Below, piece after piece: positions 12,173 to 26,377 of a DNA stretch of 64,000 bases. How positions within the stretch are numbered: position 1 is the first letter of the stretch; the number at the start of each line of letters is the position of its first letter. This DNA comes from Opisthorchis felineus. Its lineage: Eukaryota; Platyhelminthes; Trematoda; Opisthorchiida; Opisthorchiidae. The stretch lies in the NCBI GenBank assembly GCA_004794785.1, contig SJOL01001826.1, positions 60,088 through 124,087 on the forward strand, read 5' to 3'. The notes below the pieces were generated by a model. That model had not been told where the DNA came from. It did not search any database and worked only from the letters and a program-made list of their open reading frames with translations. A program made the position numbers and the translations under genes.

Positions 12173-15100
12173 CAACCATTAGCTGCTTCTGTTTTTACAA
12201 TCCAGACGGTCCGATGGTGGCGACCAAACGGTCGGAACGCCAAATTTTTCATGGGGTTGCTTGGTGGGTCGCAATTCCTTTAAGGCACATATTACTAGCC
12301 AGAATTAGCTGGAAATAAGCTTTTTTACGGCTGGAGTCACATAAAACCACTTCTGGTGCCACCGTTTACTTAGCTATCCGTTCAGACATGGGGACAACTA
12401 AACGGATGAACCGAATAGTGTCCGCTTCGGCACTCCGAAGACCTGTCTTGCTGATAGGTCAACCCCAAACCACAAGCATAGGGTGCATCATGGATGATCG
12501 TAGTGTGAATGTCTTTGTTTGTATGAAAGCGGTTACAGCTCACTTTCAGCGCTGTCGCAGGTTTGGCTGTCGGATAGTTTCGGAAAGCAAAAGGAGGTCA
12601 TTAAATTATCTGCTGAAGTTTCGCTCGCACTGCGTTCGACGACTGACTATCGTTTAAATGAGAGCTGCAAAAAGTAAAAATCTAGTCAGCCGTCTTGCCG
12701 GCCTCGACAGCTCGTAGGAGGTCCCATCATCTAGAAAGAAGCGACAGTAGATGAATTGATGAAAGCCAGCTTGTATTATCTTTTGTATGCTTTTTTGTCT
12801 TAGTATTTAGCTTTTTACTTTATTAGGTTGGCTGTAGCGCCTCTCAGAATTTTGATCAAGGTGTCCAATTTGCTTTCTCTAATTTGGTTTAACGCAGCTG
12901 AACCTAGACGGACGGTTCAGAAGGTGTTGGCCCCCATTTCCTCACAAAGCTCCCGTCATTGATCTCCCATGTCTGATGCTTCTTCGTCTCAGCTGATTCC
13001 AGTTATCCACTTCAGGCAGTTCAGTTGAAAGCTACCTAAGAATAGCCTATTATACTGGCACACAGTCAACAGTTCATTAATGTGTGGCGCAGTAGATAGG
13101 GCCATTACCACATAGATACAGCCTTGTACCTGGCCAGCGGCCTTGGCTTTTCCTTCTTTCTTTATCTAGTTTTCCAGAAGCTGCACTGGTCTAAGTAACG
13201 CAAGATCTCAATTAGTGTTTAGAAGCTAGGTCGGCAGGTAGGACTCTTCCAAGTTGGCAGTAGACAGCATAGCTGCCCCAAGGAGGGGAGATAGTTGGGG
13301 AGTTAGGTGGTAAACATTGGTGCACAAGGGACTTTTTCATGCTGTCAATTAGATTATATTGTGTAGACACCCCTTGGCGTTGTGTTCAATAATGCATATG
13401 CGCTTGAGGTACATACTCATCCGTGAATAACAAGAACGTGCAACTTGGTCTAGAGAACCATGGATTCCTTGAGTCCTCATTTCACTACTCATTCGCTGAA
13501 CTTGAATTACCAGAAAAAATATTTACCGAGGATGGTCCACGAACCATGGAATTCGCTGACTTTTTAAAGACAATACCACCAGACATGATAGGACAGTGCT
13601 GTATAACCCCGCACGGAAGAGGAAGGTTGAGCATCTGAACATAACAAAACAGAATAGAACACTTGGGGGAAGAACTGTGACAATGTTGATAACGTTGGGA
13701 AGACGCTTTTATTGCTATAGACGAACTATGGGATGGCAGCTCATTTGGCGGAACTAATGTCTGCACGACAGTTACGAACACGACTCAATGTAATTGAGCC
13801 AATGCGGGAACTCCGGAAGCTAGACACATACCAAGAGGAATACGGGTACGTCGGAAGATCCTGTGGACCTCTGGTTAGCCCCGAAAGCTTCATACACCAG
13901 AGGGTTATAATACGTTAGTACCACCACTTTACATTGCGCAGGCCCCTGACCAACTACTGAGTATCATCAAAGCTTGAAAGTGTCGTTTCGTAGCCAGTCC
14001 ATGTGTTCAAACTCTTTGGTTGGGTGTTCTCCGTCCACCCTCTGTACAATACTATAATCTTAATAGAGAGGGACAGTGCTGTGCACTAGACCAATGGTTG
14101 TTAGGTCACATGGTTGCATGTGACATGTCAGTGTTCACCGTCCTATGACACCGTATGTGTGCAAAGGTCTGTCCCTACTGAACAGTTTGTCAGAAGCCCA
14201 GATGTCAGTCAATCAGTGTAAAGCCATCATCCGTTCGATACTATTTTTGGCCCAGTGAGTGAACTCCTGCTAGTACAGTTCACCGTTGCATCAAGTTCAT
14301 CATGCTTTTTTCTACTGCAACTGAGTTTTCATTTTAACAAATGACAACCTGACGTCTTACTGCTAACAGACGTCCATGAAACCCATATTTGAACTACACA
14401 CACTCGTCGCCTTAACGAAAGTCGCTTCCGTAATGAACGGAAAGGACAGTCCATCCTTACCTACTGTAGTCGATTCACATTTTTCAACGTTTTTCCTCAT
14501 GCTGTCATGTGAAACCTGGACTAACTGTCTAAATTTTTTCTGGACAGCCTAATTTCGCAAGAATCGGTCATAGAATATTTCGGCTGATTGTCTGAAAGTC
14601 CTCTACACTTTTAAAGAAAAGAACGTATCGAGGTCGGGGGTACTTGCCGAACGTTTCTGATGCCATACGCAAAGGATTAAATTCACTGGGATGTGACTAG
14701 CTCAAAAGCCTCATTGTTGCTCTAAGGCGTTCCATCTTCGACAATTGGGTGATCAAGCGGAACTCGTGCAAACAGTTCACTAGCGTAGTTCAGTTGGCCA
14801 ATGCCACGGCAGCTGTTCAATGGAGTTTTGCTCCTTTCCCAGTGGAACTTCTACTTTCTGCCAAATGATATGAGTCAAAATGAGTTACTTGTTCATCAAC
14901 GTGGACCACAATTATGAAAAGGTTCTACTGTGAGCGTATCCTATCCACTTCGTGAATGGAAGGTTGCGTGTCATATCTTCTCGCTAGTCGAATGAGGTCT
15001 CATTGACTATTTCAGTTCTTTTGGGGACATCTTGTCCACAACAGCCCAGTTAGTGCTCGTGAGCCAGTTCAGTTTCTGCACTATATCCGCGAATGACTTT

Positions 15101-17245
15101 GTTGCAGCCCTTTGACGCCTCGGAATATTTGAGTTGGCTTGATGTATAATCCATAAACCACCTTTCAGAAAATCGCAGGTTTTCTTGTGCTGACGCCGAA
15201 GATAACTTTGTTTCATCTAGTTGCCTTGTTTTCTTATTCATTTGTTTTCGGCGCGGTTCAACTTTTCAACTGTCTAGATTGTAAAGCTTAGCGTTTGAAA
15301 TGATTTTAAAATCCTTTCAGTGTATCACCTGAATGAACAAAGAAGCGGGAAATTGTTTCTTTTTAATTGTCATTCGTTCTACCTAAGACAGGTATCATCA
15401 AAATATCTAGGTTGTTTCAGATGTAGGTGTTCTAGCTGTAGCTGTTGTCGCCAAAATGTGTTGCTTCACGCTGTGTCAAACATCCATCAGTCAGGCAGAT
15501 GGGTATCGCCATGTCACCAAGATGGTTCGCTGGTTCGTAAACCTGGTACTTGGATCTTTCATTCATCTTAAATGAAAAACCATGGAGCAAACAAAATTTG
15601 TATGCGAATATTTGGCTTCTTCAGGAGAAGCTGATGATCTATTATGCAGTATAGTATGCTGCAGTAAATTCAATACAGTTTATTAAAGGTAGGATGTAGC
15701 AATCACAATCTGGTGACTGAGCCAGTCTGCTTTTGAGATAGAACATTTCGATATGCGGGCCGGAAATTTCAAGTGAACTTCCTCTTGTTTCCATATAGAC
15801 CATGTTGGGCTATATCAGCAGTCTAGCCTGAAACTGCACTCGAAATGAAACACTCGAAATGCGACTGTGCACTTATTTTCATCAGCAGGCTTAGTTATTC
15901 TGGCTTATTAGTTTCTTGAGTTTACATCAGTATCAAACGATTGGTGAATAAAAGTTCCGTGAATGCTAACTGGGTAACCTGGCTTTTATACTCCAGTTGA
16001 ACAAGCAAGGTTAACTAGCATACTGAAATATTTCTTAGACGTTTTCACAGAGCATACACAGAAGTTCTGGAGCAGAATCTAATAAAGCCGTTTATCGATT
16101 TATCAAGAACATCAATAGCATGACCTTGGCCTAGTTTATGGTGGTGTTACCAATCACCATGCGAATGTGAAATACATTCATTGGAGAGGGGTTCATTAAG
16201 TTGATCAGTGTGCATCATGATCCACCAACCACATTGATCAGTTTAATTTGTTCTTTAAAAAGTCAAGAGTTGAGTGTGGATTACCATAAATGCGTGACCA
16301 TATGTGGTTACTGTGTTTGCCGACATAAACCAGCCCTGAAAAGGTAGTATACCCCAACAGGCCATGAAATGTCCATCTTGAACTAAGCAAGTGATCATAA
16401 TGCCAGCTTAGAATTTTCAGTTTAATTGCACTCCAACAATGTACGTCAGCAAGCAGAAAGATGGGCCCATGCTGTGGGTTTGCTTTAATGACTAGGACAG
16501 CGAATCCGATGGAGTGGATAGTTGACACGGAGACATTTCAAGGACTTTAACTTTGAAGGGACTAAGAAAAATGACGGGTTTGTTTCACCATAGCCATTAA
16601 AGAGTAGATGACTTTAACAAAGCAAAATGCAAGTTATACGTGAAAGTGATGGAAGTTTTTCCGCAACAAAAGGATGGATTTTATCGGTCCGAGAATCTCC
16701 CGGCTATAGGTTATTTTTACTGTTCTGTCAGCTACCATGTACTACCTTATTCCATTATCTGGCTACTTTTCCATTGGAAGATGCATTTGCAAATATCGGC
16801 CAGCATATTTCGACTTCTCCTTGAAGGAATGTCAAGTGGCTTTCAAAGTATGCAATTCCATCATCTGGTCCTGACTGACATAAAACAAAATGGAACGTTA
16901 ATTAGGGGGCCTAAGCAACAACGGATAACATAGAGCGTAACGTAATCATGACCGCATGTTGTCATAAAATGATTCGAATGACACTAGAAATCGTTTTATT
17001 GATTGCGCTACATTGCGACCCGGCGTCGCCGACTTTGTAACAAAGAATTTTGACGGATCTTATTTTAAGGAAAAGGAAAACAGCAAAATTCGAAGATGTA
17101 ATCTGCTTCAGAATTCCAGAAGCGTGTGGCCCCCTTGTGTGTGATGGCGACTGTGCGGCACAAAAATCTGGAGATGAAAGCTTTTGTCTACCATCGAACA
17201 ACTAAATATCATAGAATAAAAATATAGATTAGGTTTTTTGACGGA
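12173..17245. other. Non-coding stretch, nothing firmly recognised
   Basis: The most protein-like frames are 13423-13638 and 13733-13918 (plus) and 16238-16528 (minus). None shows a known motif, conserved splice sites or a partner exon, so no gene is called. Confidence 0.45.
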
Positions 17246-17247
17246 AT

Positions 17248-17470
17248 ACTACCCATAATGTTGCTGAAAACTCTTCGATAGCCCATAGCCTGTTTCGCTC
17301 TTCTTGAAGCCCATCAGGTATGCACAGTCCATGAAGATCGGTCAGCCGTATATTCTACTCGTACCTAAACTGGACGCAATTAGCTGAATGCACTCAGTTA
17401 AACACCAATTTTGTTTTGACGGGAGACTCAACTGAATCTCAGCTGAATCACGTTATGAATAATTTGTAGT
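17248..17470. repeat. Hammerhead-bearing repeat, locus 3
   Basis: A minus-strand arm (17248-17320) has core CTGATGG (complement of 17311-17317), a GCTTC/GAAGAGC-type hairpin and GAAAC, then a mutated cleavage region (AGGCT instead of CGGTC). Its linker continues in minus orientation to about 17395. A plus-oriented body (about 17396-17470) follows, with TTTTGACGGGAGACTCAACT nearly identical to the 27.2-kb copy. So a minus arm is joined to a plus body, the same order as at locus 1, but the second arm is absent. A9-to-G in the core and the lost GUC predict an inactive ribozyme. Confidence 0.75.
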
Positions 17471-17474
17471 CAGT

Positions 17475-20400
17475 AGAGCTAAAATTCTATTCGATGTGTG
17501 ATTGGAGATAATATTCTTTGTTGACCGGTATAGAGCCTCTCACGAATCGTTCTAGCTAGAAGGATTTTATATTTTGTCGAGTGCGTTCTGTGCTGACGAT
17601 TGCAGTCAATGCTGAGACACAGTTCTAGCCTTGAAGAATTAAGCCATCTCATTACCACTGGCAGCAGCACTAAGTTAAGTTTTGTTTTTGAAAGTTTTTC
17701 ACCAATCAATGGGTGATCCCACTGCACAGTGTGTATTTTTTATAGGTAGGTAATAGGGGTTTCAGACAACGATCGTGGTGATTGACTGGATCAGACAACC
17801 GGTTGCTACATCTAGTTGTATCAAAAAGGGACAAAAATGCGTGAGATTGGAGAACTTGATATATCTTTGACTTTGTTTTATTGAGCGCATTTAACCCAAG
17901 TATCGTTGCTGAGAGCACAATAGTAACGTCAGTATGCCTCAGTTTGTGCGATGCATGCATTCAAACGAATTTCATTTAGTTACTCCCCGTGACTCACCTA
18001 GAAGCATCCGCATTCTGTCGATATGGCCTGTATAGCTTTGCCTACTGTTCTCCGTTTTTTTCTTGTCGGCAATAGGCAGATATTTGCATAGCAGTGCTTG
18101 AAACAATAAAAGTTTGGTTATAAATCAAGATCACTGGTTTGGCAAAGACTGTCCAAGAGTGCGGGTTTCTTAGGCGCCGCACTTCGCTCATCTGTAGATT
18201 TTTAACAAGCTTCTTTTTCTGTGACCCCGCCCCTTCAGCCATTTCTGATACTGAACCTCCCAAAACACATGCCAAGCTTGCGATAATCCTGTCCTGCAGA
18301 AAAATTTCTCCGATTGTTCTTTAGGTGCTGTTTTAGTGCAAAGTTGTCTCTTTCTGTATTCATGGCAAAATCAGTGCACTTTTGGTCAAATTATGCACGC
18401 CGCTGCTGCAACCAGGAGCCGAATTGCATACATTCTCTGTGTAGGGCAATTTAAATCTGGATGTGCGTATTTCATGAGGTTCGACGACCAAGACATCCGC
18501 GTCTTCTGCAAAGCCTCGCAGAGCACTGTGTTGTTGATATAGGATAGTCTGATCAACAAGGTTCTCCTGGTTTACTACCGCTGTGAGGTCTGTTGAGTTT
18601 TCTACAGTTTCATTCAACGGTGTGTTCTTTCTGTGGCTTGTGCAACCATTCCAAATCTGGTCAGATTCCACTGGCACAGTTAGATACGTGTGACATCCAT
18701 CAGTGCCATAGATGTGCTACTCATCTGACTTCTTCAGTTGGCCAGACTTGTCATCACCTGGGAGTTAGAGAAAATGGGATTTGTACAATCAGCTGTCGTA
18801 TCCGTGGGGCAGATAAGCAGCGAGTCATTGTGGAACTCAAGTGCATGTTTGCGATGCGAGTTGCAGTGCGCTTTGGCTCATTTATTAGTCAGTAGGCTTA
18901 ATTTCCGTCCAAACGCATTTTTGTCAGGATGTATACCTTGTTTTCGGTCTGCACGAGTGCATGATTTATAACCCATAGACCTGAAAATTTCGCCTCGTTT
19001 TATAGCATTTTTAGCGTAAGAAGTCTCTGGCAAAAGAAGCCATTTCCCTTTACTGGGAATATCCAGGCGAACAAACAATTATAGAACGCTTGATAGATTT
19101 AGTTACCAGTCCAAAACACTTCCTCGAGAGCTTCACGTCCGATTCAATTTCCCCGACTGTGGGTTGCGATCGGGGGTGCTTACCAAGTGTCCTCTGGTCA
19201 GATCCACCGTAGTTTTACCTGATGCACTACAATAGGATGGCAGTGCTTTTTGGCTAAGAGTATCCGACCAGATATTTTTTTGCCGAACTTACAAAACAGT
19301 TCTTGTCTGTAGAATTCTCTCCTTCAATCCCACTGTTCCCTAACAATTCTTTGCTCATACTGCTTCACTCTTCTACTCCGTATCATTCTTGTTTCATTAA
19401 TGACCATCAAACCCAGTGTTAGCAAAATCTACTTTGGGAAGGCTGTCGTTGATTGAAATACACACCCGGTGGCAAGTGAGTACAGATGCCCCTCCACTGG
19501 AGCGGAAACCTCCTACTGAATGGGACGGCAGGTTGTTTCTAACCGGAAGAATTATGCACCATTCATGGACAATAGTTTGATTCAAATCCAAAGTACAATT
19601 TGGCTATGTACATTTGTTTGACCGCAGTTGTCCTCCGTGCCGTCCACGTCACGTATACATGTAAGTTTTAACAGCAACGTTTAGCAATACAACGGATCAG
19701 ATCCCGAACACAGCCTGGAGACCGCGATGATGGATGATGAATTTGAAACTAACAGGGAAGTTCTTATCTGCCACTAATTTCAAACGCATGTACCATATTA
19801 CAGCTATATTTGCATGCCTGCTGTGTACGGACATAAATGTAGTCATATATGAGGTCATTTCGACTGGATTCTCTTAGGCGTTCCCCTCTGTTGAGAGGAT
19901 TATTCTTGAGTACTAGTCATCTGAAACGGGTTCACCTACTGGCAGCGATCGTTCCAAGCGGTATACTTACACTGAACAGTCTAACTGAACCATTGTAGGT
20001 ATTAACGCCAATCACAATCTAGCAGTAAACTTCTCATTGGTTCATGGCGTACACATCGAAACAATTTCTCCTGTTAGTGAGATAGTATTGGAACATAGCA
20101 ATTCTATTTACTTAGAAGGCACTTCCTTTCACTAAAAAATCGCCAACGAAGCATTTTTAGATAGGTGCAGATTTTCAATATATATTGCAATTTGTTAACC
20201 CTGTTGAAGTCCACCGTGCACACGTGATCTGGATTGAGTTTCAAGGTGAAGTACAGTGAGGATAGCCTTTTAATGTAGATCACCAAAGGACTTGATGTTA
20301 AACACGAGTGATCCAATCCACTTTCGGACTCCAGTGTGCTTTATGTGTTGCTTTTCAGCGTGACACTTTGTGTTGTTCGAGGTGATCAAGTTACAAAGTT

Positions 20401-23400
20401 AGGGCCACAGATAAGCTGCCTGGGATTAGCCGGGTGGTCCGGTATGGCAATCGGAATTAAGGAAACCCTTTTTATCACCTCTTACTACAAACCACCATTA
20501 CTTTGTGATATAAAGTGAACAGTCTAACTTCAACTGTACAAAGTTTGTCCTATAAAGTAAAGTTGTTGGACAGCCTTGTCATTTGTATGAATGGTCAGTA
20601 GCGTACACTTCTTGTAATGCAAAGAGTATTCAAAACATGTGCGGCCTTAGGAGAAGCTGAATACCTTACCACCAAGCGAGAGCTGCGTGGTTTATCCCTA
20701 AATGGAACATGCCTCTATTCACCCTTCAAATGTGCTGGTTCGTATTGCGCTTACTGGCGTGGACTGACTCTCTGATTGTTGAAACTTTTCATCAGTTTAG
20801 TCACAATCCCACTGATTCTTGAATCTTTCAGTTCCGGTAACACAAACCGGAATGATACCATAGTTTTGAAAGTGGTGATAACTTGGAGTTTTATCGGTCT
20901 GTTCAACAGATGATCTGCAAGTTTAATGCACGAAGGCTCTTACTGTTGTGTATGCGATTGGAAATGAACACACAGAGAAGATATTCCTGTTACCAGGATA
21001 TGATTTACTGAAGAATGAAGGCTATGTGCTTTCACTCGGAATGCCGTTGTGCTCGTAACCTCATCAAGCGGATTAGATAAACAGGAGTATCAATGTGAAT
21101 TTTAAGACAGACTAGAACAATAATTAGTGTTAATCGCATATCCCTGTAAACTCATTCGATGAGGCGTAGCTCTGTACCTTAGAATTCATCTGAGCACCAT
21201 CGCGTCTGAGTCTTCCGCTGATGCATTTAGCTTCCTCTAACTTACCAAATGCATGAAGTTGTTGTTTTGTAGAGTTCTTACCCTTTGAGAGATACATCTT
21301 TTTCTGACCTCTGTCTACCGCTGATTCATCTTGCCTTGAAGAATGTGTTCACAAACAAGCCATCATTATGAAATTAGAGAGCGCTGACAAATATCTAATT
21401 AATCTACCTCAGCCAATGTGATCTCTTCTTGCTTGAGTTTGTGTGCGAAATCACGCCATACAACCTTGAAGTTATCCAGGGTTGATTGCTGTTTTTTCTT
21501 GCTTTCTGTGACTTTCTTCAGACAATGTCAAATGAAAAAAGTGGGTTTTGGTGCGACATCATTCAGTAACATCTAAAACGGATTCAGCGTTGGTCTACTA
21601 AAAATGGTTTGTATTCAGGGAACATGAAACCGCTTAACCTACCGAAGCCCCGATTGGCGCTTTCCCGTTTGATCAGTCCAAGATGGCTGTTTAGTAAAAT
21701 ACGGCCTATAGACATTTATATCCCACTAATAACTCCATTATGGTTTGAAATGAAAACAAACCATACTCATTAGGGTGTGAAATGAGGTTATTTGACATCA
21801 GGTTTGCCCGCTCACAAAACCCTATTTGGGGGTTGTCTTGTGTTAGCCAGCACCGTCACTACACAAGAGAGAACGGTAGTGTTCAACTGCACCAGACAAG
21901 AACGTCACTTCGAGTAGGTGACTTAATTATTTACAAAACTCAGCAGTAGGTCACCTGCAATGTAGGACCGACTCACCGACCATAGAATAGGGTTGTTAAC
22001 ATATCCTTTCTCTAGTTCATATGGCTGTGAATGCCAGTGATGTTCTCTTTCGGCCGTTGCTTGGTAGGCACGTGATAAAGAGGCTTGGAATGGGCTACCT
22101 GATGAATGTAGCAGGGAAGAAAAACATTTTTATCCCTCTCCAACATTCCTTTTCGCGACAACTTCTGTTACCGTAATCTTCTTCGATGAGACTTCCATGG
22201 AGAGAACGGAGGTGCACGGAATTTTCTCCGATGATATCCGCCTTCTTACAACAGGCCAGTTGAAACTAAGGATAAGGCAAGTCACTGCCGCTCAAATTGA
22301 GTCATGCTTCGGAAGAAGAGGCACGACAGTAGAAAAAGTCTGTGCCATTGATCCGGATCTACTAGTTGACTATCATTTCAAAGAATTTCATAAGCCCAAA
22401 TGATACACTAACCCAACACACAATGAACTCTTTTGGACCTGAACTAGACAATACGCACACAACACCATTGTGTAGAGCAAATTTAACAGGTGAACTACAA
22501 ACTGAGTTTAATATAGCTAAATGTCAAGAGGAAGTGACACACGTCAACTCCATAATAATCGAGTTCTCTATAATCCCAAATGTCTTCATAAAAATATATT
22601 TTTTGGTAACTTATCGTGTTTAGTCCTTCTTAGTCCAGATTAGTTGCATAAAAAACACTGTTTCTCAGTGAACTAGATGATCAGGCAGGTGAATGCTACA
22701 CAGACTGCTGGCGTTGTTGCGGAACATAGGGTGCTTGGGTGGGCTACTTGGATCGCTACACCAATGGAGATGCGCCCTTACCTGACTCTGTCTTGGATGT
22801 GCACTCTAGATGTGTGGTTCACTGTCTTGTTGTCACACCAGAAAACACGCACAGTAAACAGTGGCTCTTGGTACACACTAAGGCAGGTTTAACTGATTTC
22901 CAAACTCAGGTTACTTGGCTCTCACCGGGCATATCGGAGCATTTCCACATGCATTTCAGCATGGAAAGACAAGTGTGCTCACTAGCCAATTCCCTGGTAC
23001 TTCTAGCGGTGGTGCAAAATTTACAATACGCTTGCGAGGACTAGTCCACTAGAACTGCATTACATGGCTGGATCATTCAATTCAGACCACATCTCACCTC
23101 ACAGAAGCTGTTGAAAAAATCTCCGGATACAAATCACGTTTTATCACTTTAGAGCAGAAAGCAAGCAGTACAATTTTTGTCGAAGGCACTTTTGTTTAGA
23201 GTACATTTTCAAATATTTTAAAAGTGATTCTCGAAAGGGGTTAGCAGAACACAAGGGGCGGTTTTGTGATGAACACTCGTTTGCAACTGAACTAGAAATT
23301 AACGGGAAAATGAGACCACTTCTGAATGAATCTGTCTTTTGTGATATTTAAGGAGGACATAAGTGAGAGTTTCAATTAAATTTTAACTAGGTCTCCCATT

Positions 23401-26079
23401 AGCAGCAAGTTGGTCTGCAAATATCGCCAGATACTAACTATTTCGGGAATCTAGTAAGAAATGAGATAATTGTTTACTAAGCCTACTTGATGAAACGTGG
23501 AACCGGTGGCAGTCTGTCCAAGGAATTTCGACCTAATATGTAGCGTCAGCTGAAAGAACAACACACCGTTTAAATAAGTGGATACTAGAATATATGCCAT
23601 GCGGACTGGGTTCCAGAAGTACATCGGGCCCGACATTCAGGCTAATGACATCTCGCTAAATGTATTATTGCAACAGTTTCACATAAAAGACCAAGGGACT
23701 TAGGTATGTTGTGGTTGAAACGCGGCAATCCAGTCAACAACACATATTCATTTCTCACTTCTCATGCTCTTGAACCGTGGGTAGGATTGAGACAAACAAA
23801 TATCAATTATTTATTTTGATTTGGACTGAACCTTGCTCCTATATCTGAAAAATAATGATTTCGCAATTCTCGTGAAGATGGTATTTTCTGTCTGGTATTC
23901 AGCACACTGACACCAAAGAAATTCGTTTGTAGGCCTGTTAAATGAAATCAACATGGATCTTGGTTTCATGGTTGCCTGGTTCTGGTGTGATTTCCTCTAG
24001 GTAGGAAGCCACATAGCTTCATTTCATAATGTCTTACAAGGTACTATTTGCTACTTCTACGGTAGCTTTAGGACAGTTCCCGTTTTCAAGCAATAAAATG
24101 GCACTGCGAGCAACCATCATCTAACTAGATGCTGTAAGATTTTTGTTTCTTCTCGGCTGAAAGCCACGTGAGCTTCTTTCCACGTGACTAGAAATGTTTT
24201 TGCTATGGCATGCAAACTATTGCAGCGAAGGCTAAACGGTCATTAGTTAGGTTGCGAAATGATACTCATAAGAGGGTGGGACTGTGTTGAGTTAGGTTTC
24301 ACATACTCGAATCCCGTTCTGTCAAATTTCTCACCTGCATATCCCCATCAAACAGACAGATGTTTCCAAAAATGACCACTTTTCTTTAAAGCGAAAGGTC
24401 CCACTCAAACGCATGTGATACCGTCTATTATAACAGTCATTTTCCCCAGACATTTAGTTTTTACGGGTAGTTGTGCCATTAGTAGGCCAGATTATATTTG
24501 CACGACAATCAAGTAAGATAATCTATTAATTCTATCGAATGATGAGACAAACAGTTGTGCACAGTGAGGGTATGAACCTCTCTAACTCACATGTACGCCA
24601 TGTAGAACACAGTGACTCTGGCAAATTTTTAGAACTTCAGAAGCAGGACTGTAAGCATGCTTCTCGTAAGTGGTTCCAATAGTGGCTGATTTTCGGAAAA
24701 ATGTACACAACCTCTACACAGCATTTGTTGTTGTTTGTTGTAGTTTCAAGCCGAAAACCCTCAGAACTTTTGGGTGTGACCTTAGAGGTTTGAATTAGGC
24801 TAGCTAACTTTAAACAATCTTGTCTCTACTAATTTCGGATGGTTAGGTATGAAAAATTGAGAAAAAGTGATGTCAGTTCACTCACACCCATATAGTTTGG
24901 CGCGCAATCAGGATGGAAATTTCTGGATGTAGACGAACTGGAAGTTTCTTTTAACCTGCTGGCTAGTGGGTTTACCGAGAATGGTAGATTCCTATAGATT
25001 CTTGACGGTGAATCACACACATCAATAAAATGCACATACTCAATAGCACAGGTATGGTCAATGATAAGTTTCTGATCGATTAAATGTAACCGTTTTATTC
25101 AAGGCTAGTCACACATTCTGGACGTCTTTAGCATAGTTTCACCTAGTGTAGAATGCATTTAGAACAATCACAGTCCCAGGGGAGGTACTCTGGATATATA
25201 AGACATTATGAGGTTATATCGTTCCCATTAGTGGTCGAAGAACTTTACAGGCATATCAAGTTTGACTGATGAATATTTCGTAACGGAGCCTAGCTGTTGT
25301 AGTATTTTTTATAATTAAGCTGTAAGCAAATGACGAATGAAAAACAAGAATAATGGGTCGTATTAAAGCTGCTGTTTGCTGTTTGCTGCTGTTTGCTTAC
25401 TCTTGTTAGTCTGAAGAGCTACGGTTTTGGAACCTTATTAAGTTGGCGCAGAATGTAAATCTGATACCTTAGTTGTTAAGACCTCGGGACTAGAGTTGTT
25501 TTGCCAAGAGATGAGGAACGGAAATGTACCAGTTACTTGGTGATTAGTTCTCCTGCATAATTAGATTTTACCGAAGACTTTTGATGATAACCAAATCGCT
25601 AGAAAATCGGTGGGGATTTGCCTATATCTTGAAAGCAGGAGTCCAAATACACTTAAGAGGATCGAAAACACGCCTGTGGAGGGAGTCGAATCACTAGCCA
25701 CATGAATACACATGCCGAAAGAACACGAATTCCTCCTGAAAAGAGTGAGCCCTCAACGTCGGCTTAGATAACTTTCTTCATGTAAACGCTGTCTTGAAAG
25801 ACACTTACCCGCACTGCCCTAGTGGAAAAAGTGCTTTTAGGAGTTGTCTTAGTTCTTGGTAACAATACGACTATAAACGTGGGAGAAGAGTAACCAGCTG
25901 TCTACGGAATCAGTCATATTGTTGAAAGGTTATAAAGCTACTTGACACGGGAAGATGAGTGGATGTACTCGGGACAGGATTCCTAATGTGGTAGCCCGTA
26001 CCAGTACATAGGTTCGGGCATTGTGACGTCGTTTGTTATTAGGACGCCATCGTACTTGCAATGATAAGTGATCCTAGGT
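17475..26079. other. Non-coding stretch, nothing firmly recognised
   Basis: An 8.6-kb stretch of short frames on both strands. Those at 18360-18677 (minus), 18593-18971 (plus), 22197-22623 (plus) and 22677-23044 (plus) are longest but show no recognised domain or splice structure. They may be old retroelement debris. Confidence 0.4.
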
Positions 26080-26092
26080 AATACAAATAGCT
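26080..26092. repeat. Left copy of 13-bp direct repeat flanking locus 4
   Basis: AATACAAATAGCT occurs here and again, identically, at 26365-26377, exactly bracketing the hammerhead-bearing repeat. It is a likely target-site duplication. Confidence 0.7.
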
Positions 26093-26364
26093 CTCGACAA
26101 ATACACTCATTTGCACACCAACCAGGTTTTCACAGGAGACGTTATTGCATCTCTCGTTTATGATGTTCTTCAACTGAATGTAAAAGCACTGTTGATATGC
26201 AAGTGAGTGCATTTGTAGAGATCTGTCCAATCTGGGTTCAAGTAGAACATAAGGTTGACGGAAACTTGGGGACTGCGCCTACCTGATGATCCCCAAGAAG
26301 GACGAAACCGGTCGTGGGCTATTGAAGGGTTTTAAGCGATCTTGTGAGTAGTTTCCTTTAGGAA
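26093..26364 (+). repeat. Hammerhead-bearing repeat, locus 4, apparent complete insertion
   Basis: About 272 bp between two perfect 13-bp direct repeats. It starts with an internal inverted repeat, AAATACACTCATTTGCA (26099-26115) pairing at 15 of 17 positions with TGCAAGTGAGTGCATTT (26198-26214), around a core with CTCTCGTTTATGATGTTCTT. A linker with GGGTTCAAGTAGAACATAAG follows, then the ribozyme segment (26249-26313) and a tail ending GTGAGTAGTTTCC. The 13-bp duplication is longer than most DNA transposons make and suits target-primed reverse transcription by a LINE or PLE enzyme. It ends in a short A-containing tail (GGAAA). Confidence 0.8.
26275..26320 (+). ncRNA. Hammerhead ribozyme, type I, minimal helix III
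   Basis: CTGATGA (26283-26289), a weak hairpin with TCC (26290-26292) and GGA (26300-26302), GAAA (26304-26307), then CCGGTC with predicted cleavage after C26313. Helix I pairs GCCTAC (26277-26282) with GTGGGC (26314-26319), six base pairs including one G-U. All invariant core bases are present. Helix II is weakened, with an unpaired C before GAAA. Helix III is only ACC/GGT with no loop, the kind known to cleave as dimers. Confidence 0.65.
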
Positions 26365-26377
26365 AATACAAATAGCT
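26365..26377. repeat. Right copy of 13-bp direct repeat flanking locus 4
   Basis: AATACAAATAGCT, identical to 26080-26092. Confidence 0.7.

Noticed and set aside
13423..13918. Two consecutive plus-strand open frames with protein-like composition (ELELPEKIFTEDGPRT, AAHLAELMSARQLRTR)
   Set aside because: No recognised domain, and several stops lie between them in all frames. Splice borders in phase could not be found.
16238..16528. 96-codon minus-strand open frame
   Set aside because: Isolated frame with no domain, start context or partner exon. Length is compatible with chance in this sequence.
22197..23044. Cluster of plus-strand frames that could be a broken retroelement gag or pol
   Set aside because: No RT, protease, integrase or zinc-knuckle motif could be recognised in any frame.
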